Under the pieces are notes generated by a model that ran no database searches, was not told the origin of the DNA, and worked only from the letters and a program-made list of their open reading frames with translations. Positions 18,998 through 27,717 of a DNA stretch of 64,000 nt are shown piece after piece (positions within the stretch are counted from its first letter, which is position 1; each line of letters opens with the position of its first letter). A program made the translations under genes and the position numbers. Source of the stretch: Methylocaldum sp. 14B (GTDB lineage: Bacteria > Pseudomonadota > Gammaproteobacteria > Methylococcales > Methylococcaceae); the NCBI RefSeq assembly GCF_002005105.1, contig NZ_MSCV01000007.1, forward strand, positions 1 to 64,000. Reading direction: 5' to 3'.

Positions 18998-19043
18998 TTC
19001 CAGCAGGCTGGCGGACCAGTCGTAGACCAGGACACATCAAATA

Positions 19044-19805
19044 ATGAAAACAGACTTTATCGAAAAGTACGCGCCGATTCTTTGTGGGTCGACGCCTCCG
19101 GTGGTGCGCGACCCGCGCCTTTTGATGGGTGCAAGCGGCGACGTGAAGATCTATTACGCGCCGTTCGAGTACATCAACCCCAGTGCGCGGATCGTTCTGG
19201 TCGGGATCACACCGGGCCCCACCCAGATGGTCAATGCCAACAATGAGGCGCGGCGCGCGCTTCAGGCCGGCAAGTCCAGCACGGAAGCGATCCAGGCCGC
19301 CAAGAGCGTCGGCGCATTCAGTGGCGAGCCGTTGCGGAGCAACCTCATCAACCAGCTCAACCATTGGGGCTTTCACAAGTGGCTCGGCCTGACCGATTCG
19401 GCCGACCTGTTCTCCAATTCGCGCCACTTGGTGCAGACAACCTCGCTGTTGCGCTATCCAGTGTTCGTCAAGGGCGACGATTACCGTGGCTCACCTGACA
19501 TGACCAAGCACCCCTTGCTGAGGAAGTACCTGCTGGAGAACTTCGCGGCGGAGGTCGAGGAACTCGAGGATGCCGTGTTCGTCGGGCTCGGTCCGCAGGT
19601 CCAGAAGGTGCTGGACCGTCTGATCCAGGAGCGGGTCCTGAAACCCGACCGGGTGATTGGCGGCATGCTGCACCCATCCGGCAACTGCACCTACCGGATC
19701 AATTACCTCATCGGCGACAGAAGAGCCCCGGTCCCGCACGCCACCAACCCTGTGCCTTACGACCAGGGCCGGCGAGCATTTCGGGAGCGGTTCGTCACCG
19801 CCTGA
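19044..19805 (+). CDS. Uracil-DNA-glycosylase-superfamily-like protein
   Basis: A 253-residue protein with the hallmarks of the UDG fold. An early ARIVLVGITPGPTQM strand-loop corresponds to the catalytic motif A position (G-x-x-P-G). A late GGMLHPSGNC corresponds to the leucine-loop H-P-S motif. The middle contains VEELEDAVFVGLGPQVQKVL, a typical beta strand and GLG turn of the family. No strong RBS was seen before the ATG at 19044. It may remove or recognise modified bases, or act only as a DNA-binding scaffold. The neighbours (Wadjet, BREX) suggest a defence role, which is inference. Confidence 0.65.
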   Translation: MKTDFIEKYAPILCGSTPPVVRDPRLLMGASGDVKIYYAPFEYINPSARIVLVGITPGPTQMVNANNEARRALQAGKSSTEAIQAAKSVGAFSGEPLRSNLINQLNHWGFHKWLGLTDSADLFSNSRHLVQTTSLLRYPVFVKGDDYRGSPDMTKHPLLRKYLLENFAAEVEELEDAVFVGLGPQVQKVLDRLIQERVLKPDRVIGGMLHPSGNCTYRINYLIGDRRAPVPHATNPVPYDQGRRAFRERFVTA

Positions 19806-19828
19806 TCGAAGGTCGGGTGAGTCGATGC

Positions 19829-20056
19829 GGACGCGGGTTCAATTCCGCAAACGGGAATCGAACTGGCGTCCTGTCTGATGCACTTGGCTGGTGACCCCGG
19901 CCGGGCAGAACTGGTAGGATTGTTGGGAGTTGGGGCTAGATTCCGCACCTTTCCGCAGGAGTTCGCAGCGGTTCTAAGGCGCTGAGTTACATAGGTTTGG
20001 CGCAGGGTTCCACCCCACCACCAAACACCCATTCAAAGACATCCAAAGAAATCCGT
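19829..20056 (+). other. tmRNA 3'-end-like fragment and tandem decamers: possible island attachment region
   Basis: GGACGCGGGTTCAATTCC (19829-19846) matches the T-arm side of the 3' end of proteobacterial tmRNA (ssrA), but no tmRNA body is present upstream. A CCACCACCA string at about 20014-20022 is followed by ATTCAAAGAC-ATCCAAAGAA-ATCC (20031-20054), a tandem decamer of a kind found next to integrase attachment sites. Together they look like a broken or rearranged attachment site at the right edge of the defence island. No integrase gene is visible in the window. This is inference from short matches. Confidence 0.35.
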
Positions 20057-20082
20057 AAGCCCGCGTAAATGCGGGCTTTTTC
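20057..20082 (+). terminator. Intrinsic terminator
   Basis: AAGCCCGC-GTAAAT-GCGGGCTT forms a perfect 8-bp stem with a 6-nt loop, followed by a T-rich run. It could be the former terminator of a tmRNA gene or the end of the UDG-like transcript. Confidence 0.75.
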
Positions 20083-20543
20083 GTTTATATTCCATCCATC
20101 GCGATCCTATAGAGTCCGTTGACATCCGGGGTAACTGGGGGCACTTTCGGGGTAATTCAGTTATCCTACAAGGCGTTACCTCCATGCTCTGACCGATACC
20201 GCGCCGCGATCCGCAATACAAAGGCCGGGGCAAAGCCGATCAAGCTGGAATGACTGAAAGTCTTACTCCATAAGGCTTTCGTCGATTTCCGATTGACGCC
20301 GCCTCAACGAGATGAAAACCGCGTCTGACCTCTTTCGGCGGCGCGTTTTACTTTGGATGTTCACAACTTACGCCGCTTTTCGTGCAACAACACTTTTACC
20401 TCGCGCACGTACGCCTCGGAAATCACGCCAGCCGTTTCTGGGCGAACCTGGTCCAGATCACCCGAGAAAGACTTTGATCTGGACATAGAGGGCACGACCG
20501 TCACGATCGCCCATATCGAGCGACCTCGAAAGGTATGTGGTGA

Positions 20544-20862
20544 GTGACGCCTCCAGCGGATCACTTCCAGGTATTGATGCACGACCTCTTCCGGTGGCTG
20601 GCGACCGGTGAAGAGCACTCTGATTACCAGTTCCGTGTTTCACTACGAGTTCAAGTTCATCCATCCCTTCACAGACGGCAACGGCCGCATGGGGGACCGT
20701 GGCAGACCTTAACCTTCCCGCTGGAATCCCTCGTTCGCCGGCATCCCGGTAGAAAGCCTGATCTATAAGCATCAGGCGAAGTACTACCAGGCACTGCAAA
20801 ACAGCATGAAGCAAACCGACTCAGCTCCCTTTATCGAGTTCATCCTCAGGATGATCCTTTAG
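20544..20862 (+). pseudogene. Fic-domain protein remnant (frameshifted)
   Basis: Pieces of a Fic (AMP-transferase) protein occur in successive frames. PPADHFQVLMHDLFRWLATG comes first. The catalytic motif HPFTDGNGRMG follows at 20662-20694, preceded by FHYEFKFI. Then comes PWQTLTF, and finally PVESLIYKHQAKYYQALQ to IEFILRMIL and a stop near 20862. At least three frameshifts separate the pieces, and the N-terminal inhibitory region is absent. The motif itself is intact, but no continuous product is possible. Its place just outside the defence island fits decayed accessory DNA. Confidence 0.82.
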
Positions 20863-21216
20863 GTGAGGGCGGAAAACTTGCAACACAACAAGTGATAACC
20901 TGCCATGGCCTGAATTAGCGTTGGCGTTTCCGGCAGCCGCTCCGGCTTCGGACGGTGGTGCTCGGGGTGCTACACCACATTCGAAAATCCCCGATCCAAC
21001 ACACCCCGAGATCAGCGCCAAGCGCATTCGTCCGGATCGAGCGTGAGCTTTAGACACAGCGAGTACGGCATATCCCACAGATCCGCTCTACCTGGCTTTT
21101 CTTTTTTAGGCTTTACAACAACTTATAGACGTCAGAAAAATTTTTTCTATCGGAAGTGCGGGATTAGCCGCGCTCATACGTCATTAGGGATAAGAAGCAA
21201 CAAAAAAGGAATCGTC
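20863..21216. other. Intergenic stretch before the first tonB operon
   Basis: About 350 nt without a credible gene. The last 130 nt are AT-rich and probably carry the promoter for the downstream 142-codon gene and tonB. No Fur box was recognised. Confidence 0.5.
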
Positions 21217-21645
21217 ATGAGGATCAAGCAAGGCCGCCCCGCCTCTAGCCGAAGGGTCGACCCGAACGGAACTCGAGCCTCGGAATCCGGGACAACGAGC
21301 GGACCGGAGTTTCCTTCGGCGCGCTATTTTCAGGTTCATTTCGAATATCTCGAGGAGTTGCTCGCCGACGTTCGCCTGCGCCTCGATGCGTTGCGACAGC
21401 AAGTCGCCGATTTTCAACAAGATTCCAGTTACAGTCCTGCCGATAACACCGGATGCCAGCCCTCCGGGCAAGACAGCCGGATTGCACGCCAAGTGCCGGA
21501 AGAGTGCGGGACGGAGGCACACCGCAACAAATCATCCTCCGTCGGACCGACACTCTCGCTCCAAGGCGTCGACAAGTGCCAGAAGTCGCGGCGCAAGACG
21601 ACGAGCGCGGTCGCTCCCATATTCGGCACGGTGTCCCGAGAATGA
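21217..21645 (+). CDS. Hypothetical protein upstream of tonB
   Basis: A 142-residue frame chosen from the ATG at 21217, which has AAAAAGGA 7 nt upstream; longer in-frame starts lack this. The middle contains a short heptad-like helix (YFQVHFEYLEELLADVRLRL, then DALRQQVADFQQD) and both ends are polar and low in structure. No family was recognised. The stop overlaps the tonB start (ATGA), so it is probably co-translated with tonB. It could be a spurious leader frame, though the coupling and RBS argue that it is expressed. Confidence 0.5.
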   Translation: MRIKQGRPASSRRVDPNGTRASESGTTSGPEFPSARYFQVHFEYLEELLADVRLRLDALRQQVADFQQDSSYSPADNTGCQPSGQDSRIARQVPEECGTEAHRNKSSSVGPTLSLQGVDKCQKSRRKTTSAVAPIFGTVSRE

Positions 21646-22400
21646 GCACATATTTCTTTTCCGGGGACCCGCCGTTCGATGGTCCCGGAGGTACGCCGGT
21701 CACGATGGCCGAGATTCCCGTTACCTGGAAGCGACCGCTCGCGGTGGCTGCCGCCGCCGGACTGGCCGCCGTACTGCACGGTTTGCTTTTCTTCTGGTAT
21801 CTCGCCCGCCCGGAACCTGTGCCCTTCACCGAAGCCGCGCCGCTGCCGATGATCGACATGGTTCTGTCCGCGCCTCCCGCACCGGCGGTGACCCAGCCGA
21901 CCGTACCGTCCCCGCCGACACCTCCGAAGGAAGCGAAGAAACCCGATCCCAAGCCGGTGAAAAAACCCAAACCGAAACCGGTGCGCAAGGATTCCGCGGT
22001 CAAACAGGTCGAGCCGCAAAAGCAGGAACAAGCGGACACCGCACCGCCGGCACCGGCGGCACCGGCGGCACCTTCCGCACCGCCCCAAGACCGTGCCGCT
22101 GCTCCGCGCAACGACACCTATACGCCGGCCAGTTCGAACGCCAACTATCTGAACAATCCGAAACCGGTTTATCCGGGCATCGCGCGCCGCCGACACTGGG
22201 AAGGCCTGGTCCTGCTGCGGGTCTACGTTACCGCCGACGGCCGCTGCGGCGAGTTATCGGTGCAACGATCGAGCGGCCACGACGTATTGGACGAAGCAGC
22301 CCTCGAGGCGGTGAAAAAATGGCGCTTCGTGCCCGCCAAGCGCGGTGATGTCGCGCAGGCAAGTTGGGTTACCGTGCCCATCGAGTTCCAATTGGAATGA
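21642..22400 (+). CDS. tonB: TonB energy transducer (first set)
   Basis: A 252-residue TonB. There is a single N-terminal membrane anchor (PLAVAAAAGLAAVLHGLLFF), then a long Pro/Lys-rich periplasmic spacer (KKPDPKPVKKPKPKPVRK). The C-terminal TonB domain ends with ALEAVKKWRFVPAKRGD and VPIEFQLE. It transmits proton-motive force from ExbB/ExbD to outer-membrane receptors. exbB and exbD follow after 214 nt. A second tonB set lies 24 kb away. Confidence 0.93.
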   Translation: MSTYFFSGDPPFDGPGGTPVTMAEIPVTWKRPLAVAAAAGLAAVLHGLLFFWYLARPEPVPFTEAAPLPMIDMVLSAPPAPAVTQPTVPSPPTPPKEAKKPDPKPVKKPKPKPVRKDSAVKQVEPQKQEQADTAPPAPAAPAAPSAPPQDRAAAPRNDTYTPASSNANYLNNPKPVYPGIARRRHWEGLVLLRVYVTADGRCGELSVQRSSGHDVLDEAALEAVKKWRFVPAKRGDVAQASWVTVPIEFQLE

Positions 22401-22614
22401 CCCGGATGAGAGGAACGTTTCGTTAGGTGGCTAGGCGCGTCGGGCAGAGCTTTGTCTTTGACGGTCGGCCGTCGCCCGCCTTAACCATCGTTCGGGACTG
22501 ATCGGTGAGTGATGCTGTGCGGCGAAGTTGCGACAGGCACGAGGGCGCAGAAACCGTGCGGCCCACAACCGCGCGAAACAAACGAAATCACAATCTTAAA
22601 CGCGAGAGGAGATC

Positions 22615-23304
22615 ATGTTTAACCTATCGGAAACCGCCATTGTCGACGGCACTCTGTGCATGCTCGGCTGTTTTTCTCTGCTGACCTGGAGCGTGATTCT
22701 GCTGAAAGCGGGGGAACTCGGTTTGAACAAGCTGCGCAACCATAGCTTTCTGAAAATTGTCAGGAACGGCTCGGAGCTCGGTATCGATCAAGAATCGGTA
22801 AGCCACAGCGCGGCTCAGCTCGCCCGGGTGCAGCAGACCGGGCTGAAAACCCTGGCGCGGGCCAAGGTACAATTGGCTTTCCGCGCCGATAAGCATGAAG
22901 CCTGGCACGACCTGATCGAACGCGCCATGCGTTTGCAGATTCAAAAGGAGAAGGCCCGGATGGACGCCGGTCTCGGCTGGCTAGCCAGCATCGGCAGCAC
23001 GGCGCCGTTCGTCGGCCTGTTCGGCACGGTATGGGGCATCATGCACGCCCTCAAGGACATCGGCGCCAAGGGTTCGGCCAGTCTGGAAGTGGTGGCCGGC
23101 CCCATCGGCGAGGCGTTGATCGCGACCGCCTTGGGCATTGCCGTGGCGATTCCGGCAGTGATCGCCTACAACTTCTTCCTGCGTCAGAACCGGCGCATCG
23201 TCATCGCACTGGACCACTTTGCCAGCGAGTTCCTGCACGCGACAATCCAAGACCATCTGATCCAACAAACGGTGACCGAACATGGCCATACAATTGCCCA
23301 ATGA
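22615..23304 (+). CDS. exbB: ExbB (MotA/TolQ/ExbB proton channel)
   Basis: A 229-residue inner-membrane protein with three expected membrane segments. The conserved TolQ/ExbB stretch is GWLASIGSTAPFVGLFGTVW (from ~residue 121), followed by IGEALIATALGIAVAIPAV. It forms the proton channel that energises TonB. GAGAGGAG lies about 7 nt before the ATG. It overlaps exbD by 23 nt. Confidence 0.95.
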   Translation: MFNLSETAIVDGTLCMLGCFSLLTWSVILLKAGELGLNKLRNHSFLKIVRNGSELGIDQESVSHSAAQLARVQQTGLKTLARAKVQLAFRADKHEAWHDLIERAMRLQIQKEKARMDAGLGWLASIGSTAPFVGLFGTVWGIMHALKDIGAKGSASLEVVAGPIGEALIATALGIAVAIPAVIAYNFFLRQNRRIVIALDHFASEFLHATIQDHLIQQTVTEHGHTIAQ

Positions 23305-23692
23305 CGACGACGGCGGCGAAATGAGCGAGATCAACGTCACGCCTCTGGTGGATGTGATGTTGGTGCTTCTGGTGGTGTTCATCGTCACGGCGCCGCTGCT
23401 GACCCAGGTGGTTCGGGTCAAATTGCCCAAGACCGAGCAAACCGAACCGGCACCGGACCAACACATCGCCATCCTCAGCGTGAACGCGGAGGGACAGCCG
23501 ATGCTGGACGACCGTCCGGTGCCGCTGGAATCCTTGGAGGCCGAGTTGAAAGCCCTACAGGAGCGCGATCCCGAGATCGGCATCCAGCTCCAGGCCGATC
23601 GGGCGGCAGTGTTCGATGCCGTGGCCAAGGTCATGGCCAGCGCCCAGCGTTCCGGGATAGGCAAGCTGTCGTTCGTGACCGTCCAGCAATGA
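23282..23692 (+). CDS. exbD: ExbD (biopolymer transport)
   Basis: A 136-residue protein with one N-terminal membrane helix. It has the conserved EINVTPLVDVMLVLLVVFIV, in which the aspartate of PLVD carries protons, and a periplasmic domain. It works with ExbB to power TonB. Its start lies within exbB, so the two are coupled. A GGGGTT/AACCCC hairpin just downstream (about 23698-23725) may end the transcript. Confidence 0.95.
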   Translation: MAIQLPNDDDGGEMSEINVTPLVDVMLVLLVVFIVTAPLLTQVVRVKLPKTEQTEPAPDQHIAILSVNAEGQPMLDDRPVPLESLEAELKALQERDPEIGIQLQADRAAVFDAVAKVMASAQRSGIGKLSFVTVQQ

Positions 23693-23772
23693 GAGGGGGT
23701 TTTCGGCCGATCGGAACCCCGGAATCCTAGGTTCGTGGCGACGCATGCCGTCAAGCAAAACTTCCGCGACGC

Positions 23773-25428
23773 TTATTTTGCGGACCACATGTCCTTCCGG
23801 CCCAAGTATTGGAGGCTGCTCTTGCGATTCCTCGAATTTGCGGCATCGAAACTTAGCCGTTCCACGCCCGAGATGCAGCTCGTGTCCGGCTCACCGTACG
23901 GATCATCGAGGAAGGAGAGCATCACGCGTGTCCCGCAATGATCAGCCGGTTTATCGCCTTTGGCGCCAGCCATAAGCGAATTCAAAATCACCACGTGCCC
24001 GGCGTCGGGCACTGTGACGAACCGCTGATTGGGGCCATTCAAGTCCTCTCGAATCGGTATGGCTTCGGCCAGGGGAGTATTCGAGTCGATATCGCTGTTG
24101 AGCATCAACACGGGGGCTCGCGTGTTAGCGTGCAGATCGCTCAATGGATCGCGGTACACCGGCCAGACCTGCGCATCGGCCAATAGAGCCAGCGAGGGCG
24201 CCACGTTCAACCAGGCGTAGAATCCCTCCGCTTCGTTCATGATTTGCGCGAAAGAAGTACCTTCCCACAGCTCCGAAAGCGTGATGTGCGAACTAAGGGG
24301 TGCCGAGTACTTCACCTGTTCGTAAGGTACGAAGCCAGGTCCCGGATCGGCCGCGGGCGCTTCCGAATCCGCCGCCGAAAAGAGCGACTCCGAAGAGAGT
24401 GATCGGATCAGATGTTCCAGTGCCATAACGTCGTCCGGAACACAGCGATTCAGCCGTAACACCACGGCCGGCATCAACCCTCGCAGGTCGGTCCTCTCGA
24501 TCATCGTACCGAATAAACTGCGTAAATAGGAACGGGTGAGGGGCGAATCCAGTCGCGCCTGCAACTCCGAGCACAGTTGCCCCTGATCGAGGCGCGCGAA
24601 AGTCACGCCGAGAGCGGTCCACGGATCGGCGGCGATGCCGGCCAGGCGCCGACGGCAGTCGGCGTCCTTCGCGCAGCGGTCCATCACCATTCGTGCCGCC
24701 GCATTGGTACCGCGTTCAATCGTGTCGTACGCTTCGTACCCGGCTGCGACGATCGAATCGAGAATTACCGCATCGGGCTGCTCACCGCGCAGGGCCAAGT
24801 ACCGCTGCACCAAATACGTGCCGTAGGAGACGCCGTACACTACCACTTCCCGACCGGGCGGACGTAGCCGGTCGATGATGTGAGCGAGATCACGTGCGGT
24901 GTTGGTGACGGTAAAATCCTCGATACCCTCCGGCCAAGCTCGGCGCAACTCGGCCAGGCAGTCCAGCGCATCCTCGGGCGCAACGATCGCCTCGTCAGCC
25001 GCGGCGGCACAGTAGAGCGGCGCCGAATTGCCGATGCCGCGCTGCTCGAAGATGTAGTAGTCCCATTCCGGGCGCAGTTCCGCAAAGGATTGAGACTGTT
25101 GCGCGAACCCGATGGCCGATGCGCCCGGCCCGCCGGTGACAAACCATAACTGTCCGCGCTTTTCGGTTTCCGGCGCGCTGCCCCGCACTCGCGCAACGAA
25201 TATCGGAATCGTTCTACCGGGATTCGAGTATCTGAGCGGTACCGGAATGAAGGCGCATTCCGCAGCTACATCCTTAAATTCCGGGTAATCGGGACACTCG
25301 CCCCACTGGATCGACGGCTCGGACGTCGAACCGACAACACCACCGCTGACCGCTAGGACGCACAGGACTAAGGCCAAGTGCAGCGGATTCCTGAATGAGA
25401 TTTCGAACCGAAGCGGCATGATTCCCAT
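23773..25428 (-). CDS. Secreted S33-family alpha/beta hydrolase (TAP-like peptidase)
   Basis: About 551 residues from the ATG at 25428, which has AGG 5 nt upstream; a GTG 23 codons earlier is possible but would spoil the signal peptide. It has an N-terminal signal (LALVLCVLAVSGG), an oxyanion-loop FVTGGPGASAIGF, and the nucleophile elbow VVYGVSYGTYL (Ser near residue 200). The TAP-like C-terminal domain has VLMLNSDIDSNTPL (Asp) and PDAGHVVI (His). The full catalytic triad is present. It is probably a periplasmic or secreted proline/tripeptidyl-type aminopeptidase. It is convergent with exbD. Confidence 0.85.
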   Translation of the reverse strand: MGIMPLRFEISFRNPLHLALVLCVLAVSGGVVGSTSEPSIQWGECPDYPEFKDVAAECAFIPVPLRYSNPGRTIPIFVARVRGSAPETEKRGQLWFVTGGPGASAIGFAQQSQSFAELRPEWDYYIFEQRGIGNSAPLYCAAAADEAIVAPEDALDCLAELRRAWPEGIEDFTVTNTARDLAHIIDRLRPPGREVVVYGVSYGTYLVQRYLALRGEQPDAVILDSIVAAGYEAYDTIERGTNAAARMVMDRCAKDADCRRRLAGIAADPWTALGVTFARLDQGQLCSELQARLDSPLTRSYLRSLFGTMIERTDLRGLMPAVVLRLNRCVPDDVMALEHLIRSLSSESLFSAADSEAPAADPGPGFVPYEQVKYSAPLSSHITLSELWEGTSFAQIMNEAEGFYAWLNVAPSLALLADAQVWPVYRDPLSDLHANTRAPVLMLNSDIDSNTPLAEAIPIREDLNGPNQRFVTVPDAGHVVILNSLMAGAKGDKPADHCGTRVMLSFLDDPYGEPDTSCISGVERLSFDAANSRNRKSSLQYLGRKDMWSAK

Positions 25429-25658
25429 CCGTGCCTGACATCCACACCAATCCTTATTAGACGAGCATCCTCGGCAAAGATCGCGATCCGATGGCACGTT
25501 CCCGATCGTCGGCTGGTGCCGGGGGATTCGGTTTCGCGCACTAGGCCGTCCGAAATGTCATTCGCAGCGGAACCGCTTCGCCATTCCGCTCTACCGCGGA
25601 CCACCAGATGAAATATATTTAGCGGCAGAGAGTCTGAACGATCATGGAGGTGCGCAGA

Positions 25659-26024
25659 ATGAATATCGACGTATCGAATATCCGGAACGACAGGTCTCTC
25701 TCCTGTCTCCTTTATTTGTATCTGTGGCCGCTCTGGATCTTTGAAAACGTAAATGTGGGCTCCTTCCTGGAGCGCGCTGCGGCATACCGCCGCAACCGAT
25801 CCAAGCGGGTCTACCTGCCAGGCTACACGGCGAAGTGGATTGTCATCTTCGCGATACTCATGGCCATGCTATCGGCGCTCGAATGCATGGGAAACGTCTT
25901 TGCCGCATGGAAATTCTCCTTCACCCTTCTGGCATGCGGAACGGGTATATTGGCAATTTTGGCTTTCGTTGTGGTTGTGATGACCGTCGCCATTTATTTG
26001 TTATTGACTCATTGGGAGTACTGA
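25659..26024 (+). CDS. Small membrane protein, function unknown
   Basis: A 121-residue protein. The start at 25659 is chosen because GGAGG (25647-25651) lies 7 nt upstream; an ATG at 25644 overlaps that RBS. It has a hydrophobic N-terminal stretch (LLYLYLWPLWIF) and two strong membrane segments (IVIFAILMAMLSAL and ACGTGILAILAFVVVVMTVA). A basic loop (RRNRSKRVY) lies between them. I do not recognise a family. It stands alone between the hydrolase and the DUF1232 gene. Confidence 0.65.
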   Translation: MNIDVSNIRNDRSLSCLLYLYLWPLWIFENVNVGSFLERAAAYRRNRSKRVYLPGYTAKWIVIFAILMAMLSALECMGNVFAAWKFSFTLLACGTGILAILAFVVVVMTVAIYLLLTHWEY

Positions 26025-26374
26025 GATTCTACTTGCAAGAGTAATCGAATCGGCACGGGCGCCGGGGCCGTCATCCGCCTCCGGCGCTCGCCAGATGTAG
26101 CGAGCGGATATTCGTCACCATGCTCTTCAGGCACTGAGTTACGGCACAGCCAGCCGGCAGCATCCGACAAGATAGCCACACTTGCCACTTCGCTCCCGGC
26201 TCATCCCGCACCTTTCGAACGCTCACAGGCGTTCCCGTCATCCCGTGATCGAACAAACCGGAAAATACGCCAAAGATTGCTGCGGAGCACACACGGAGAG
26301 CGTAAATTAGACCTGCCGCTGATCGTGTGAAACCGCGATCAAAGGTCCTCGAATTTCCTTGAGAGGAAAAACCA
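26025..26374. other. Intergenic stretch, no feature seen
   Basis: About 350 nt with no convincing gene, repeat or RNA. The DUF1232 promoter should lie in its 3' part. GAGAGGAAAAACC just before 26375 serves as its RBS. Confidence 0.4.
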
Positions 26375-26761
26375 ATGTTGAGACAAAAGATTAAAGAACG
26401 GCTGAACGCCGACGCCAAAAAGCTCACCGAGAGCGATATCAAGCGAGTGATCGAAAAGGCCGACGACATAAAGCGGACGTTCGAATCCAAAGGTCCGCTC
26501 GGCCGTTTCCTGCGGGACGTCAAACTGATGATCGCACTGGTGCGGGACTATCGGAACGGCACCTATCGCCAAATCCCCTGGTATGCGCTCTCGGCGATTG
26601 TCGCCGCCCTCCTCTACGTCTTGAGTCCGGTCGATCTCATCCCGGACGTCATCCCGATTCTGGGCTACACGGACGATGCGCTGATGTTGAGCGTTTGCCT
26701 GCTTCTGGTCGAGCAACAACTTGCTGAATACGAGTCCTGGACCGCCGAAATGTCCACCTAA
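26375..26761 (+). CDS. YkvA-type DUF1232 membrane protein
   Basis: A 128-residue protein with the DUF1232 signature YVLSPVDLIPDVIPILGYTD around residues 88-107, preceded by a hydrophobic stretch (WYALSAIVAALLYVL). The N-terminal 50 residues are a charged helix. DUF1232 proteins are small membrane-associated proteins of unknown role. GAGAGG upstream supports the start. The gene appears to be monocistronic. Confidence 0.85.
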   Translation: MLRQKIKERLNADAKKLTESDIKRVIEKADDIKRTFESKGPLGRFLRDVKLMIALVRDYRNGTYRQIPWYALSAIVAALLYVLSPVDLIPDVIPILGYTDDALMLSVCLLLVEQQLAEYESWTAEMST

Positions 26762-26932
26762 GCTAGCGATTTTCGCAAGATACGGCGAGTATCCGAATCG
26801 CATCATCTGCAAACCGCCGCTTCGATCACGGCCTAGGAAAACTCGGTTAGCCCGCATTTCTCATACCCCTTCGTAGCGAGGGCGTCGAGACGCCGCTGTG
26901 GCGCGCCGCACGGACTGAGTGACGGTGTCGTT

Positions 26933-26988
26933 GTAGGTCGGCAATCCTTTGCCGACGAGCGTGTGTCGGGAAAGGATTGCCGACCTAC
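26933..26988. repeat. REPIN-like doublet 1
   Basis: GTAGGTCGGCAATCC-type unit followed, after a short spacer, by its inverted copy ending ATTGCCGACCTAC. Each unit is itself a hairpin (GTCGGCAA/TTGCCGAC with a short loop). The same unit recurs at 34568, 46407, 54527 and, as shorter forms, at 50722 and 55768. Confidence 0.85.
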
Positions 26989-27099
26989 GATACGACGTCG
27001 AGCCGGCGTGAAGGGCTTCTCCGAGCGGGTGGCCAAGGAAGGCCACCCCGAACTTGGCGCGGAGCCGGACGGCGCGTCACGGCGAGCGGATCGGCGTCC

Positions 27100-27199
27100 G
27101 CAGTAGGAAGGGCGGCTCCGGCGCTCCCGGCCAGCCCCTTCCCCGGATAACCGTTTGCGATTGGAAGGGTCGCGGCTAAAGCGACCGTTTGCGATTGGA
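27100..27199. repeat. GATTGGA-box hairpin repeat, copy A
   Basis: CCGTTTGCGATTGGAA at 27151-27166 and again at 27185-27199, spaced by 34 nt. Between them GGTCGC-GGCTAAA-GCGACC forms a hairpin. A CCGG-CGCTC-CCGG hairpin lies just before (about 27109-27121). The same module occurs at 34630-34665, 35954-36098 and 52283-52313. Confidence 0.8.
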
Positions 27200-27402
27200 G
27201 GGTATGAGAAATGCGGGCTAGGTAACCCCACGTATTGTCTTAACCTATTCCGAGCGATCTAATACCTGCTACTCGGCTCGGACATCCGCCATAACCCGCG
27301 GGACGCGCGGATTGATGCGCCGAGTGCGAAACGGGATGTTTCGTCCCAGAGAGCCAAGGGAATAGCGGTCTTCTGGACGTCTCCACGGATGGCGAGTATC
27401 AG

Positions 27403-27495
27403 CACTGAGTGATGACGGGGGTCAACGGGTGGGAGGCCACTCGGGCTCGCCGAAGTCGGCGGGAACACGGAGGTTCAGCCCGTCATCACTCAGTG
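27403..27495. repeat. 17-bp perfect inverted repeat
   Basis: CACTGAGTGATGACGGG (27403-27419) and its exact complement (27479-27495) flank 59 nt that contain no gene. The rest of 27200-27717 has no credible gene either. It could be a small palindromic mobile element, an operator pair, or the end of a lost insertion. Confidence 0.7.
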
Positions 27496-27717
27496 GCTTT
27501 CCCGCGAACGTGCACGCGCAGCCATGATCCAAATTTCTTCCTCGTCGCGATTTCCCCGCTGGGCACGGACGGCAACCCGCATCTTCGTCGCCGGACAGTT
27601 GCTCAAGGCGGTTTCCCGGCTGACTGTAGGCAGCCCGGTGGCACGGGCCATAGCGCTCGTCAAAGTGATCCGGATGGTTCGGAACCGACGGCGCGTTTGA
27701 TCGGTAATCGGATCGCC

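Noticed and set aside
19829-19846. A tRNA gene suggested by the GGGTTCAA T-loop
   Set aside because: No acceptor stem or anticodon arm can be built around it; it fits a tmRNA 3' remnant better.
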